The notes under the pieces are model-generated. The model was not told the DNA's origin. It saw only the letters and a program-made list of their open reading frames with translations, and did not search any database. From an uncultured Bacteroidia bacterium (lineage in GTDB: Bacteria; Bacteroidota; Bacteroidia; Bacteroidales; CAJPTX01): a stretch of 40,167 nt of DNA. Below are positions 32,946 to 40,167 of this stretch, piece after piece; the stretch's first letter is position 1; every line of letters begins with the position of its first letter. Location: positions 1-40,167 of the forward strand of contig CALHZE010000340.1 in assembly GCA_938040915.1 (NCBI GenBank), written 5' to 3'. The translations under genes and the position numbers were made by a program.

Positions 32946-35900
32946 ATGAAGCTCTACGAAACCGCCGTCCGAAAGCCCATCACTACCCTCCTCCTCTTCG
33001 TTGCCGTTATCCTCTTTGGGCTCTTCTCTTACAACCGACTCGCAGTCGACCTCTACCCAGAGATCGACCCGCCCTACATCTCTATCTTCACCTTCTACCA
33101 AGGTGCTAACGCAGAGGACATTGAGACCAACATCACCCGACTCCTCGAGGACAACCTCAATACCGTTTCCAACCTTAAAAAACTCACCTCCTCTTCCTAC
33201 GAAAACTACGCATTTCTCTTCCTCGAGTTTGAGTGGGGAGCGAACCTCGATGAGGCTACCAACAGCATACGCGATGTCTTAAGCCGTATCACGAAGCAGC
33301 TCCCTACCGGTGTTGAAACGCCTATTATCTTCAAGTTCAACACCACGATGATCCCAATCCTCGAGTTCTCAGTCACTGCGCGCGAAAGTACCCCCGCCTT
33401 AGCCGAGATTATCGAGGACGTCATCGTCAATCCCCTCAACCGCATCGACGGCGTCGGTGCGATCTCTATTACAGGGGGCGAAAAACGCGAAATTATGGTC
33501 GACGTTGACCCCAAACGACTCGAGGGCTATAACTTAACCGTTGAGCAAATTGGCGCAGCCATTACGCGCGAAAACATCAACGTACCCGCCGGTACTCTCT
33601 CCACCGGTAATATGAACCTTGCCCTCCGTATCCAAGGCGAATTTGACGCCTCCGAACGCTTAAATTCCATTATTGTCGGACAGTTCCAGGGACGAAATAT
33701 CCGCCTCGACGAGGTCGCGCGCGTCAACGACTCTCTGGCCGAAGAAACGCTGGTCGTCAGACGTAACGGGCAACGAGCCTTACGCTTTTCTGTCCAAAAA
33801 CAGTCTGGGGCGAATGCCGTCAAGGTCGTACGCGAGGTCATGGCCATGCTTCCCGAGCTCGAACGCAACCTCCCACAAGACGTCGAGATAGCCACCCTCT
33901 TTAACACCTCTGAGTTCATCGAAAACAGCATTAACGCTCTTACCGAGACTGTCCTCTATGCAGCCCTCTTTGTGACCCTTGTCATTCTCTTCTTCCTCGG
34001 GCGATGGCGCGCGACCTTTATCATTATTATCACTATCCCCGTTTCCCTCATCGCCGCCTTTATCTACCTTTTTGTCTCAGGCAACTCTATCAATATTATC
34101 TCCCTGAGCTCCCTCTCCATCGCGATTGGGATGGTCGTTGACGACGCGATTGTCGTCCTCGAAAACGTCACAACCCACCTCGAGCGAGGCAGCTCGCCAC
34201 GCGAAGCCTCTATCTACGGTACCAACGAGGTCGCTCTCTCGGTCATCGCTGCGACCCTGACCGTCGTCGCCGTCTTCTTGCCCCTTACCATGATTAGTGG
34301 GTTGAGCGGCATCATGTTCCGACAGCTCGGCGCCTCCGTCACCCTCGTGATTATCATCTCTGTCCTTGCCGCACTCTCCCTCACCCCGATGCTCTCCTCC
34401 CGAATCCTTAAACTCCGACCCCGAGACGCCCGTGCGCAAGGTAACTTCATACAACGAACTATTGAGAAAATCCTCCGCGCCTTAGACAATGTCTATGCAC
34501 AGACTCTCACTTGGACAACCCGACACCGCGCTTTTGTGATCTCCTTCATGGCGCTCCTCTTCATCGGTAGTATGTTCCTCATTCCGCGACTTCGCACCGA
34601 GTTTATGCCACAGTCTGACAATTCGCGCATCAGCATTACCGCCAAACTCGCTACAGGCGTCCGCGTCGAATACACGGGGCGCATCGTTGATACCATCGAG
34701 CGTCTTCTCAATGCCCAGAACCCCGAAATTAATCTCCTCGCTTCCACGTATGGCGTCGCCTCAAGTGACAACCTCTTTGCGGCCTTTAGCGGCAGTGGAA
34801 ACAATATTATCCAGCTTGATCTCCGGCTCGTAAAGCCCGACAAGCGCTCCCGCTCGATGTTCACCATCAGCGACTCTGTGCGTGCAGCACTCAAGCGTTT
34901 CCCCGAGATCGAGTCGCTAACCGTCAAACCTGGCGGTAACCAAGGCGGTATGGGCGGCGCCCCCACCATCGACGTTAACGTCTTTGGCTTTGATCTCGAC
35001 CGAACGACCCCCATCGCCGAGCATCTAGCCGACTTCATCCGCACCATCCCTGGCACTCGCGACGTCCAAGTCAAACGCGACCCCTTCAAGCAAGAGTATA
35101 ATATTGAGTTTGATCGCGAAAAGCTCGCGTTACACGGGCTTAACACGGCGACTGCTGCGACGTATGTCCGCAACCGGATGAACGGGCTCGTCGCTTCCAA
35201 ATTTCGCGAAGGTGGAAAGGAATACGATATCCGCGTGCGCTATGACAAGGCACACCGCCAATCGCTCGCCGACGTCGAAAATATCACCCTCTACACCCCC
35301 TCGGGCACTCCATTTAAGCTCAACGAGGTGGCTAGCATTACCGAGTTCTACGCTCCCCCCTACATCACGCGTGAGAACCGCCAACGCGCCATTACCGTTT
35401 CCACTGGCTTGCACAATGCCTCTATTACCACCATCGTCGATGCCATCTGGGACGAGGTATACCGCCTCGATCTCCCCTCTGACATCTCTATCGGCATTGG
35501 CGGGACGGCCAAAGAGCAACAAGACTCGCAACAAGACATGGGCTTGCTTCTTGTCCTTGTCCTCCTCCTCGTCTATATTGTGATGGCCTCGCAGTTTGAG
35601 TCGTTCAAAGCGCCGTTCATTATCATGCTTTCACTCCCCTTTGCTTTCAGCGGCGTGGTCTTGGCGCTCCTCATTACGGGCGAGGCGCTTAGCCTGATCT
35701 CCATGATTGGGGCTATTATGCTTGTGGGGATTGCCGTGAAAAACGGTATCGTGCTTGTAGACTATACCAACCTACTCCGCGAACGAGGTTACTCCACCTT
35801 CCGAGCAGTGATTGAGGGAGGAAAGTCGCGTCTGCGTCCTGTGCTCATGACCTCACTAACGACCATTCTCGGGATGGTGCCGCTAGCGCTAAGCTCTGGC

Positions 35901-36056
35901 GAGGGCTCAGAGGTGTGGCGTCCTATGGGCGTTGCCGTGATTGGCGGACTTACCTTCTCCACGCTCCTAACGCTTCTGATTGTCCCCGCTGTCTACGCCG
36001 CTTTTGCTGGGCGAGAAATAAGCGTGAAAAGACGTAAGCGCTTGAAAAAAGCCTAA
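32946..36056 (+). CDS. RND-family efflux transporter (AcrB/HAE1 type)
   Basis: 1036 residues, full length for the family. Proton-driven inner-membrane pump that exports hydrophobic compounds. Key proton-relay residues are visible: D399 and D400 in GMVVDDAIVVLEN (helix 4) and K932 in GIAVKNGIVLVDY (helix 10). The two periplasmic porter regions lie between helices 1-2 and 7-8, and the C-terminus is basic. Substrates cannot be read from the sequence. No regulator gene is linked. A terminator follows at 36126. The coding strand is strikingly C-rich: in 32941-33060 I count 18 G and 49 C. Confidence 0.95.
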   Translation: MKLYETAVRKPITTLLLFVAVILFGLFSYNRLAVDLYPEIDPPYISIFTFYQGANAEDIETNITRLLEDNLNTVSNLKKLTSSSYENYAFLFLEFEWGANLDEATNSIRDVLSRITKQLPTGVETPIIFKFNTTMIPILEFSVTARESTPALAEIIEDVIVNPLNRIDGVGAISITGGEKREIMVDVDPKRLEGYNLTVEQIGAAITRENINVPAGTLSTGNMNLALRIQGEFDASERLNSIIVGQFQGRNIRLDEVARVNDSLAEETLVVRRNGQRALRFSVQKQSGANAVKVVREVMAMLPELERNLPQDVEIATLFNTSEFIENSINALTETVLYAALFVTLVILFFLGRWRATFIIIITIPVSLIAAFIYLFVSGNSINIISLSSLSIAIGMVVDDAIVVLENVTTHLERGSSPREASIYGTNEVALSVIAATLTVVAVFLPLTMISGLSGIMFRQLGASVTLVIIISVLAALSLTPMLSSRILKLRPRDARAQGNFIQRTIEKILRALDNVYAQTLTWTTRHRAFVISFMALLFIGSMFLIPRLRTEFMPQSDNSRISITAKLATGVRVEYTGRIVDTIERLLNAQNPEINLLASTYGVASSDNLFAAFSGSGNNIIQLDLRLVKPDKRSRSMFTISDSVRAALKRFPEIESLTVKPGGNQGGMGGAPTIDVNVFGFDLDRTTPIAEHLADFIRTIPGTRDVQVKRDPFKQEYNIEFDREKLALHGLNTATAATYVRNRMNGLVASKFREGGKEYDIRVRYDKAHRQSLADVENITLYTPSGTPFKLNEVASITEFYAPPYITRENRQRAITVSTGLHNASITTIVDAIWDEVYRLDLPSDISIGIGGTAKEQQDSQQDMGLLLVLVLLLVYIVMASQFESFKAPFIIMLSLPFAFSGVVLALLITGEALSLISMIGAIMLVGIAVKNGIVLVDYTNLLRERGYSTFRAVIEGGKSRLRPVLMTSLTTILGMVPLALSSGEGSEVWRPMGVAVIGGLTFSTLLTLLIVPAVYAAFAGREISVKRRKRLKKA

Positions 36057-36125
36057 GGTTGGCGAAGACTCCTCCTCCTTTTTCTGGGTCGGGGTGTAAG
36101 CCGAACCACCGCGATTACATTATGT

Positions 36126-36155
36126 ACGGACGCAACGTAATGCGTCCGTTTTTTT
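36126..36155 (+). terminator. Terminator of the efflux operon
   Basis: A perfect 9-bp stem (36126-36134 with 36141-36149), loop ACGTAA, is followed by seven T. Confidence 0.9.
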
Positions 36156-36202
36156 GTTCGCCCCCTTCCCTTTTTTACGAAAATCCTCCCCGCCGTCCGC
36201 AT

Positions 36203-36546
36203 ATGTCCTCCTTGCTCTACCAATCCAAGCCGACGACACAGATCTTAATACCCGCTGGGCTCTCCAACTTTGAAAAAGGAGTCTACTACCACCTTAATCT
36301 CGCTCGGACGGTGTCTAAAACCTCCGTACAGAAGTGAGACGAGACGGACTGTATCATGGCGCTGATCAAGACGCCCCGTCTGAGCACAAGGTAACGATCT
36401 GTCAAACGATGGGCAAAGCTGTCCTTGCTCCGAATACCAAAAGATGGATGACGGGGCTTGCGGCTCTTGTGGCGACTCCAACGACGCGGGAGACTGTTTC
36501 GATGATGGTTGTGATCATTGACGACGATTCTGGCGACGCCGAGTAA
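36203..36546 (+). pseudogene. Decayed CAP-domain gene fragment
   Basis: The translation at 36258-36337 (LSNFEKGVYYHLNLARTVSKT) clearly matches LSDLEKGVFYYLNLARTAPKT of the intact gene at 36709, but it stops at 36335-36337 and the central CAP core is missing. Beyond the stop, another frame gives SEHKVTICQ and a third gives a Cys/Asp-rich tail (GACGSCGDSNDAGDCFDDGC), so further frame changes are likely. I read this as the remnants of a related secreted protein shortened by deletion and frameshift. The remaining bases of the 36156-36708 gap hold a terminator and a promoter but no other gene that I can support. Confidence 0.6.
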
Positions 36547-36607
36547 GCGAGAAAGTGTCTCAAAACGCTGCGCCTTCTCTTCTTTTGACTTTCTTAGGCG
36601 ATTGACT

Positions 36608-36640
36608 GGGGGGCGTAGTGAGCTACGCCTCCCTATTTTG
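36608..36640 (+). terminator. Possible terminator after the CAP remnant
   Basis: An 11-bp stem (36608-36618 with 36623-36633, one G-T pair) with loop TGAG is followed by TATTTTG. The weak T-run lowers confidence. Confidence 0.6.
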
Positions 36641-36667
36641 TTAGTTATCCTCTTCTTTATACCTTTG
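36637..36667 (+). promoter_or_regulatory. Promoter of the CAP-caspase-lipoprotein unit
   Basis: TTTG (36637-36640) and TACCTTTG (36660-36667) are separated by 19 bases, the best consensus promoter in the window. Transcription would begin near 36674. Confidence 0.7.
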
Positions 36668-36708
36668 AAAAGTAGAACAAACGTTTCATAGATAAAAACT
36701 AGCTAACG

Positions 36709-37521
36709 ATGAATGGTTTTTCTAGGGTGACGACCCTGTTGCTCTTGAGCTCTTGTTGCCTCCTCGCTTTGCCAAGCAATGCCGCCAATGACGGGCTCAA
36801 TTTTACCAAGCAAGAAATGGATGCCGCTAACGTGGCAGCAAACCACCTCACGCTTTCCGACCTAGAAAAGGGCGTATTTTATTATCTCAACCTTGCGCGG
36901 ACTGCCCCTAAAACCTTTGCACAGCAATATGTAAAAGACTACAAAGGCGAAGGTTATCATTTCGACGAGCGGAAAGAGTCGCTCTACCAGCAACTCATGA
37001 GTATGCAACCCATCCACCGCCTGACCCCTGCTCAAGCCCTCATCGATCTCGCCGTCTGCTTCGCTACTCAAGCTGGTAAGGCGGGTATCGTCGGACACTC
37101 CCGACGTGGCACTACCTGCAAAAGCGATTTTAAGGGCGAATGCTGCTCGTATGGCAATCTGACCGCCCTCGAGCACGTGGTCGAATTGCTCATCGACGCC
37201 GGCGAAGGCAACGGCAGCCTCGGGCATCGCAAGATTATGCTCGACCCCGTCTACCATACCATGGGGTGCGCCGAGCGTGAGCACAAGACCTACGAAAAGA
37301 ACCTCGTCTTAGATTTTGACACCAATGCCAACGAAGATCCTAGCCTCTCTCAGCCTGACGATGCCGCTCGCAAAGAGGGCAGACTGCAAGTCCCCAACGT
37401 CAACGCAGATAACAGAAACTCGTGCGAAAAATTAGCCGATGAGATAGAAGAAAAAATGCGTGAAATAGGGGAAGGTTGTGAGGACATTGATGCCGAAGCG
37501 GACGCCGAACTAGACCTATAA
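36709..37521 (+). CDS. Exported CAP (SCP/PR-1-like) domain protein
   Basis: 270 residues. An N-terminal signal (to about residue 25, SNA-AN) exports it; an LSSC lipobox-like site at C16 is an alternative. The CAP domain runs from about 45 to 210: LSDLEKGVFYYLNLARTAP, LTPAQALIDLAVCFATQAGKAG, VGHSRRGT, NLTALEHVVELLIDAGEGNGSLGHRKIMLDP. The two His of GHS and GHRK correspond to the metal-site His found in many CAP proteins. An acidic tail (EEKMREIGEGCEDIDAEADAELDL) follows. The function of bacterial CAP proteins is varied and often unknown (proteases, lipid binders, adhesion). The next gene starts 32 bases later, so the two are probably co-transcribed. Confidence 0.85.
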   Translation: MNGFSRVTTLLLLSSCCLLALPSNAANDGLNFTKQEMDAANVAANHLTLSDLEKGVFYYLNLARTAPKTFAQQYVKDYKGEGYHFDERKESLYQQLMSMQPIHRLTPAQALIDLAVCFATQAGKAGIVGHSRRGTTCKSDFKGECCSYGNLTALEHVVELLIDAGEGNGSLGHRKIMLDPVYHTMGCAEREHKTYEKNLVLDFDTNANEDPSLSQPDDAARKEGRLQVPNVNADNRNSCEKLADEIEEKMREIGEGCEDIDAEADAELDL

Positions 37522-37553
37522 TTCCCACGAATAACAAATAAGTGACCAGCATC

Positions 37554-39092
37554 ATGACAAGAATACGTTTCCTACTCCTATTCGGGCTTTTAAGCCTCTG
37601 CTCTCTCCCCGCCCTAGCACAGTCTTACTATGAGTTCGCCTACAAAAATCAAGGCGGAAAGCAGTGCTACGGCTTTATGATCTACGAAGATGACGACCAC
37701 TGTTCCATGCGCGTCGTTGAGGTCGCTAACAATCAAACCGTTACCGCCTCTGACGATATAAAATATTCTGGGGAGCAGGGCGTTGACGATGGGCAAAAAT
37801 ATACCGCCCTCGTGCCTCAACAACAACACCCCAACGCTCCCAACATCATCTTCTTCTGGAATAAACTCAAAGAGTCCAAAGACCTCGAGCTCGTCCCTGT
37901 CTTCTGTTTCGACCTCGACAAACTCGACGTCCAGGAACCAGAATCCTTCTCCGAAATCGGGCTCGCCGACCTCTCACCCGACTACCTCCAGCAATTTTAT
38001 GAGACCAGCGACTCCACCTATAAAAGCCTTATAGCCGCCAAAAAGAAGGTGAACCGACAACGCCGTATGATATCTAGGAATCTCGGTGACGGCACTGAGA
38101 TTTATCGCATTGTCATGGCCATCCTTGCCGAAAACGGCGCTGATGTCGATATGTCTAACCTCCCCACCGCGACCGAGCAAACGCCCTCCTGCGAGAATGA
38201 TGACCTAGACAATAGTGGCGATCAAGACGACGATAACGACGCTGACGATAACGACGATTGGACGGGCGACGACGCCAACAACAGCAACGATAACCAAGGC
38301 AGCAACCAAGGCAACAACCCTCCCGCCACAACGCCCTCCGCAAACGGCGTTACGATGCACTTTGTCTCCGTCATCAACTCCAATGTGAGTGACATCGGCG
38401 CCTCTTGCGAACGCGACTATGACAACCTCGCTAGTGAGTTGAAAGGCATTTCTCAAGCGCTCGGTATCCAGTTCAAAGACTACAACGTCATGGGCGATTA
38501 CTACTCCCGTGAGGCCGTTGCTGAAACCCTTAGCAACCTCCGCCCTAGCGCCAACGACATCGTCTTCTTCTACTACAGCGGTCACGGCTTCCGCTTCGAC
38601 GACCAAGAAAGCCGATATCCTGCTATCGCCCTGACTTCCTCCTCCTACGACGACATTCGCGAACATTATCTCTTGATGAGCGACATCTATGACGAAGTTT
38701 GCGCAAAGAATGCGCGACTCAATATCGTCCTCAGCGACTGCTGTAATACCCCTATCGGCATCCCGCAGCCTGAGATGCGCGAAACGGGGACGCTCTACGG
38801 ACGTGCCAACAACAACTTCTCGCTTAGCCGCCTCGGCAATCTCTTCCTCCAACAGCGCGGTAGCCTCCTCTCCACCGCGGCCTCCCCTGGAGAAACTTCC
38901 ATCTGCGACATGACGGGGGGCGTCTACACCCTCGCCTTCCTCCGCTCCCTTAGAAAGGAAATTAACGCCACCAACTCCCAAGAAGTCTCTTGGACGACGA
39001 TTATCAATAATACGATATCCTCCGCCCTACAGCGAAGTTCCGACGCTGGCAACTTGCAACACGGAATTAAAGAGACCACGATGTACCGATGA
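37554..39092 (+). CDS. Exported caspase-like (C14 / orthocaspase) protein
   Basis: 512 residues from the ATG at 37554, which gives a clean signal peptide (MTRIRFLLLFGLLSLCSLPALA); a GTG four codons upstream is less likely. An N-terminal domain of about 200 residues of unknown fold is joined by an Asp/Asn/Gly-rich linker (about 215-262) to a caspase-like domain (about 265-490). The dyad is visible: H344 in FFYYSGHGF and C397 in LSDCCN, where metacaspases have D-C-HSG. Family precedent is Arg/Lys or Asp proteolysis, often Ca-dependent; the acidic linker could bind Ca but has no exact EF-hand. The stop overlaps the ATG of the lipoprotein gene (ATGA). Confidence 0.85.
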   Translation: MTRIRFLLLFGLLSLCSLPALAQSYYEFAYKNQGGKQCYGFMIYEDDDHCSMRVVEVANNQTVTASDDIKYSGEQGVDDGQKYTALVPQQQHPNAPNIIFFWNKLKESKDLELVPVFCFDLDKLDVQEPESFSEIGLADLSPDYLQQFYETSDSTYKSLIAAKKKVNRQRRMISRNLGDGTEIYRIVMAILAENGADVDMSNLPTATEQTPSCENDDLDNSGDQDDDNDADDNDDWTGDDANNSNDNQGSNQGNNPPATTPSANGVTMHFVSVINSNVSDIGASCERDYDNLASELKGISQALGIQFKDYNVMGDYYSREAVAETLSNLRPSANDIVFFYYSGHGFRFDDQESRYPAIALTSSSYDDIREHYLLMSDIYDEVCAKNARLNIVLSDCCNTPIGIPQPEMRETGTLYGRANNNFSLSRLGNLFLQQRGSLLSTAASPGETSICDMTGGVYTLAFLRSLRKEINATNSQEVSWTTIINNTISSALQRSSDAGNLQHGIKETTMYR

Positions 39093-39577
39093 AGAACCTC
39101 CGTTTGTGTCTATTTTCCCTCCTAGCCCTTGCGTGTCTCTGCCTCTACGCATGCTCCCTTACCGAGTATACCCCACGCGACTTCCCTAATGTCAAACTCT
39201 CTCTTGACGTTGATACCGAAGCCAAAGTCATCGTCAATACCAACCGCGAACTCGTCATACACGACTCCGAGGGCGCTGTGATCCAAATCACACACCTCGA
39301 CAGAATGCAAAACGACGACAAAACGATAGGCAAACTTGTCTTAACCACCGCGCAAGAACAAGGACTCTCGCTAACCTCTCTCAAGGTCGCCCGACTCGAC
39401 GCACGTGGCATCTCAGGGGTCTACGTCGAAGGGACAAAAGATGAAACTCTCGTTTTAATTGGTGGTTTTGTGGGGTTACTCTCTGTCGATGGCTACCTCG
39501 CTGTTCTCCAATTCCCAAAAGGAAGCAGCGAGAATGCCGAACACACGATGCGCTCAATTTCTTACAGGCGTAAGTGA
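39089..39577 (+). CDS. Lipoprotein of unknown function, coupled to the caspase-like gene
   Basis: 162 residues. The lipoprotein signal ends in CLYAC (C22). The mature part is a small alpha/beta domain (FPNVKLSLDVDTEAKVIV, ITHLDRM, GISGVYVEGTKDETLVLIGGFVG) and resembles DUF4252- or YbbN-type small lipoproteins only in general pattern; I cannot assign it. Translation is very probably coupled to the caspase-like gene through the 4-base ATGA overlap, which suggests a functional pair, for example an inhibitor or surface anchor. That is inference. Confidence 0.75.
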   Translation: MKNLRLCLFSLLALACLCLYACSLTEYTPRDFPNVKLSLDVDTEAKVIVNTNRELVIHDSEGAVIQITHLDRMQNDDKTIGKLVLTTAQEQGLSLTSLKVARLDARGISGVYVEGTKDETLVLIGGFVGLLSVDGYLAVLQFPKGSSENAEHTMRSISYRRK

Positions 39578-39618
39578 GATCCTATTAGGATGTATGAACT
39601 ACGTTTGTAAAATTAGTG

Positions 39619-39626
39619 TACATTTG
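39619..39626 (+). promoter_or_regulatory. Possible promoter of the last lipoprotein (TACATTTG)
   Basis: TACATTTG matches TAnnTTTG 104 bases before the ATG at 39730; the -33 element is not evident. No terminator is seen after the preceding gene. Confidence 0.4.
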
Positions 39627-39729
39627 CGTGTCCGTTGCGATCAACTACCGGCTCTTTTCTTGAGTCCGCAGAACGCAACAGCACCAAACGAACCGAATAC
39701 GTTGGATTAACTGTCTAAATACTATCATC

Positions 39730-40167
39730 ATGAAGAAAGTACTCTTTGGTCTTATGCTTGCTCTCGCAGCAGCATTCATGTTCACCTCTTGCGCTAGCAA
39801 GACTGATGTTTTGCAGAAGGGGGTCGAAAAAGCAAAAAAGGACTTAGGGCTTCCTAAGGAAATGGGTGGCGGAATTACGATGTCGGATATCGCCTTCGAG
39901 CCTTCCACCAACACCATCAACTATATCTTTGAATTGCAGGCTCCTGTATTCGAGTCTAAGAAGGCGATGGCGGCGCAACCCGTTTATAACGACTTCTTTA
40001 TCTTCTCTAAGAAGGACGACCCGCAAATAAAAGAAATTTCTAAGTCCCTCCTCGAAGTGAACGGGAACTTAGTCTTTACTTACAAAGCTGCTGGGGGTGC
40101 AGGTTCTCCGCTCGTATTTAGCTACGGTCCTGCCGTACTCCAGAAGTTGGTTGACGGCACGCTCCAA
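39730..40167 (+). CDS. Lipoprotein of unknown function, 5' part (runs off the right edge)
   Basis: The first 146 residues are visible, with no stop before the window ends. The lipoprotein signal (MKKVLFGLMLALAAAFMFTSC) gives C21 as the lipidated residue. The mature part (VEKAKKDLGLPKEMGGGITMSDIAFEPSTNTINYIFEL...) is unfamiliar to me. Codon use is balanced between G and C (28 G and 29 C in 39841-39960), unlike the C-rich genes just before it, and resembles that of the first gene in this window, which suggests good expression. Confidence 0.75.
   Translation, partial: MKKVLFGLMLALAAAFMFTSCASKTDVLQKGVEKAKKDLGLPKEMGGGITMSDIAFEPSTNTINYIFELQAPVFESKKAMAAQPVYNDFFIFSKKDDPQIKEISKSLLEVNGNLVFTYKAAGGAGSPLVFSYGPAVLQKLVDGTLQ

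Noticed and set aside
38205..38981. A 258-residue open frame on the minus strand across the caspase-like gene
   Set aside because: Val/Glu/Ala-rich composition mirrors the Asp-rich linker and GAC/AAC codons on the other strand; no start signal or family match.

Overview
The window looks like Bacteroidales DNA, most probably Porphyromonas or a close relative. Reasons: the first protein ends in a type IX secretion (T9SS) C-terminal sorting domain; promoters read TAnnTTTG rather than TATAAT, with TACCTTTG recurring; Shine-Dalgarno sites are weak; outer-surface lipoproteins are abundant; and tryptophanase and DUF1703-type ATPase/nuclease genes are present. Genus is an inference. Every gene I accept lies on the + strand.

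Layout. 1-1169: 3' part of a repeat-containing T9SS cargo protein. 1277-2908: AAA-ATPase-like/PD-(D/E)XK protein. 3027-4400: tryptophanase (tnaA) with its own promoter and terminator. 4499-6589: yicC-gmk-nadD. 6678-7100: rplS. 7196-7269: tRNA-Arg(ACG). 7501-12551: rimP-nusA-infB, preceded by a terminator-like hairpin inside the leader. 12625-15818: purB overlapping an MsbA-type ABC exporter.

15905-29108 is the most unusual part: eleven tightly packed co-directional genes between a TAACTTTG promoter and a strong terminator. They encode CheR, a membrane GAF sensor, a degenerate CheR, a stand-alone CheB esterase, a membrane GAF-like protein, a membrane GAF-PAS-PAS-PP2C phosphatase, a SiaB-type kinase, a SiaC-type phosphoprotein (with Thr68), a TerB-like domain fused to an ABCG-type transporter, a lipoprotein and a small secreted protein. 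No CheA, CheY, CheW, classical MCP or flagellar gene is present, nor a SiaD diguanylate cyclase. I read it as a candidate signalling system in which glutamate methylation and a SiaABC-like phospho-switch control an ABC machine. A run of ten G in the transporter gene could switch it on and off.

29288-30440 holds two tandem paralogous lipoproteins whose near-identical promoters differ in A-tract length. 30556-36056 is a TolC-MFP-RND efflux operon. 36203-36546 is a decayed CAP-domain gene. 36709-39577 encodes an intact CAP-domain protein, a secreted caspase-like protein and an overlapping lipoprotein. A further lipoprotein runs off the right edge.

The coding strand changes from G-rich (about 4.5-27 kb) to strongly C-rich (about 30.6-39.5 kb) with no change in gene direction. 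This fits a replication-terminus, inversion or transfer boundary near 28-30.5 kb.
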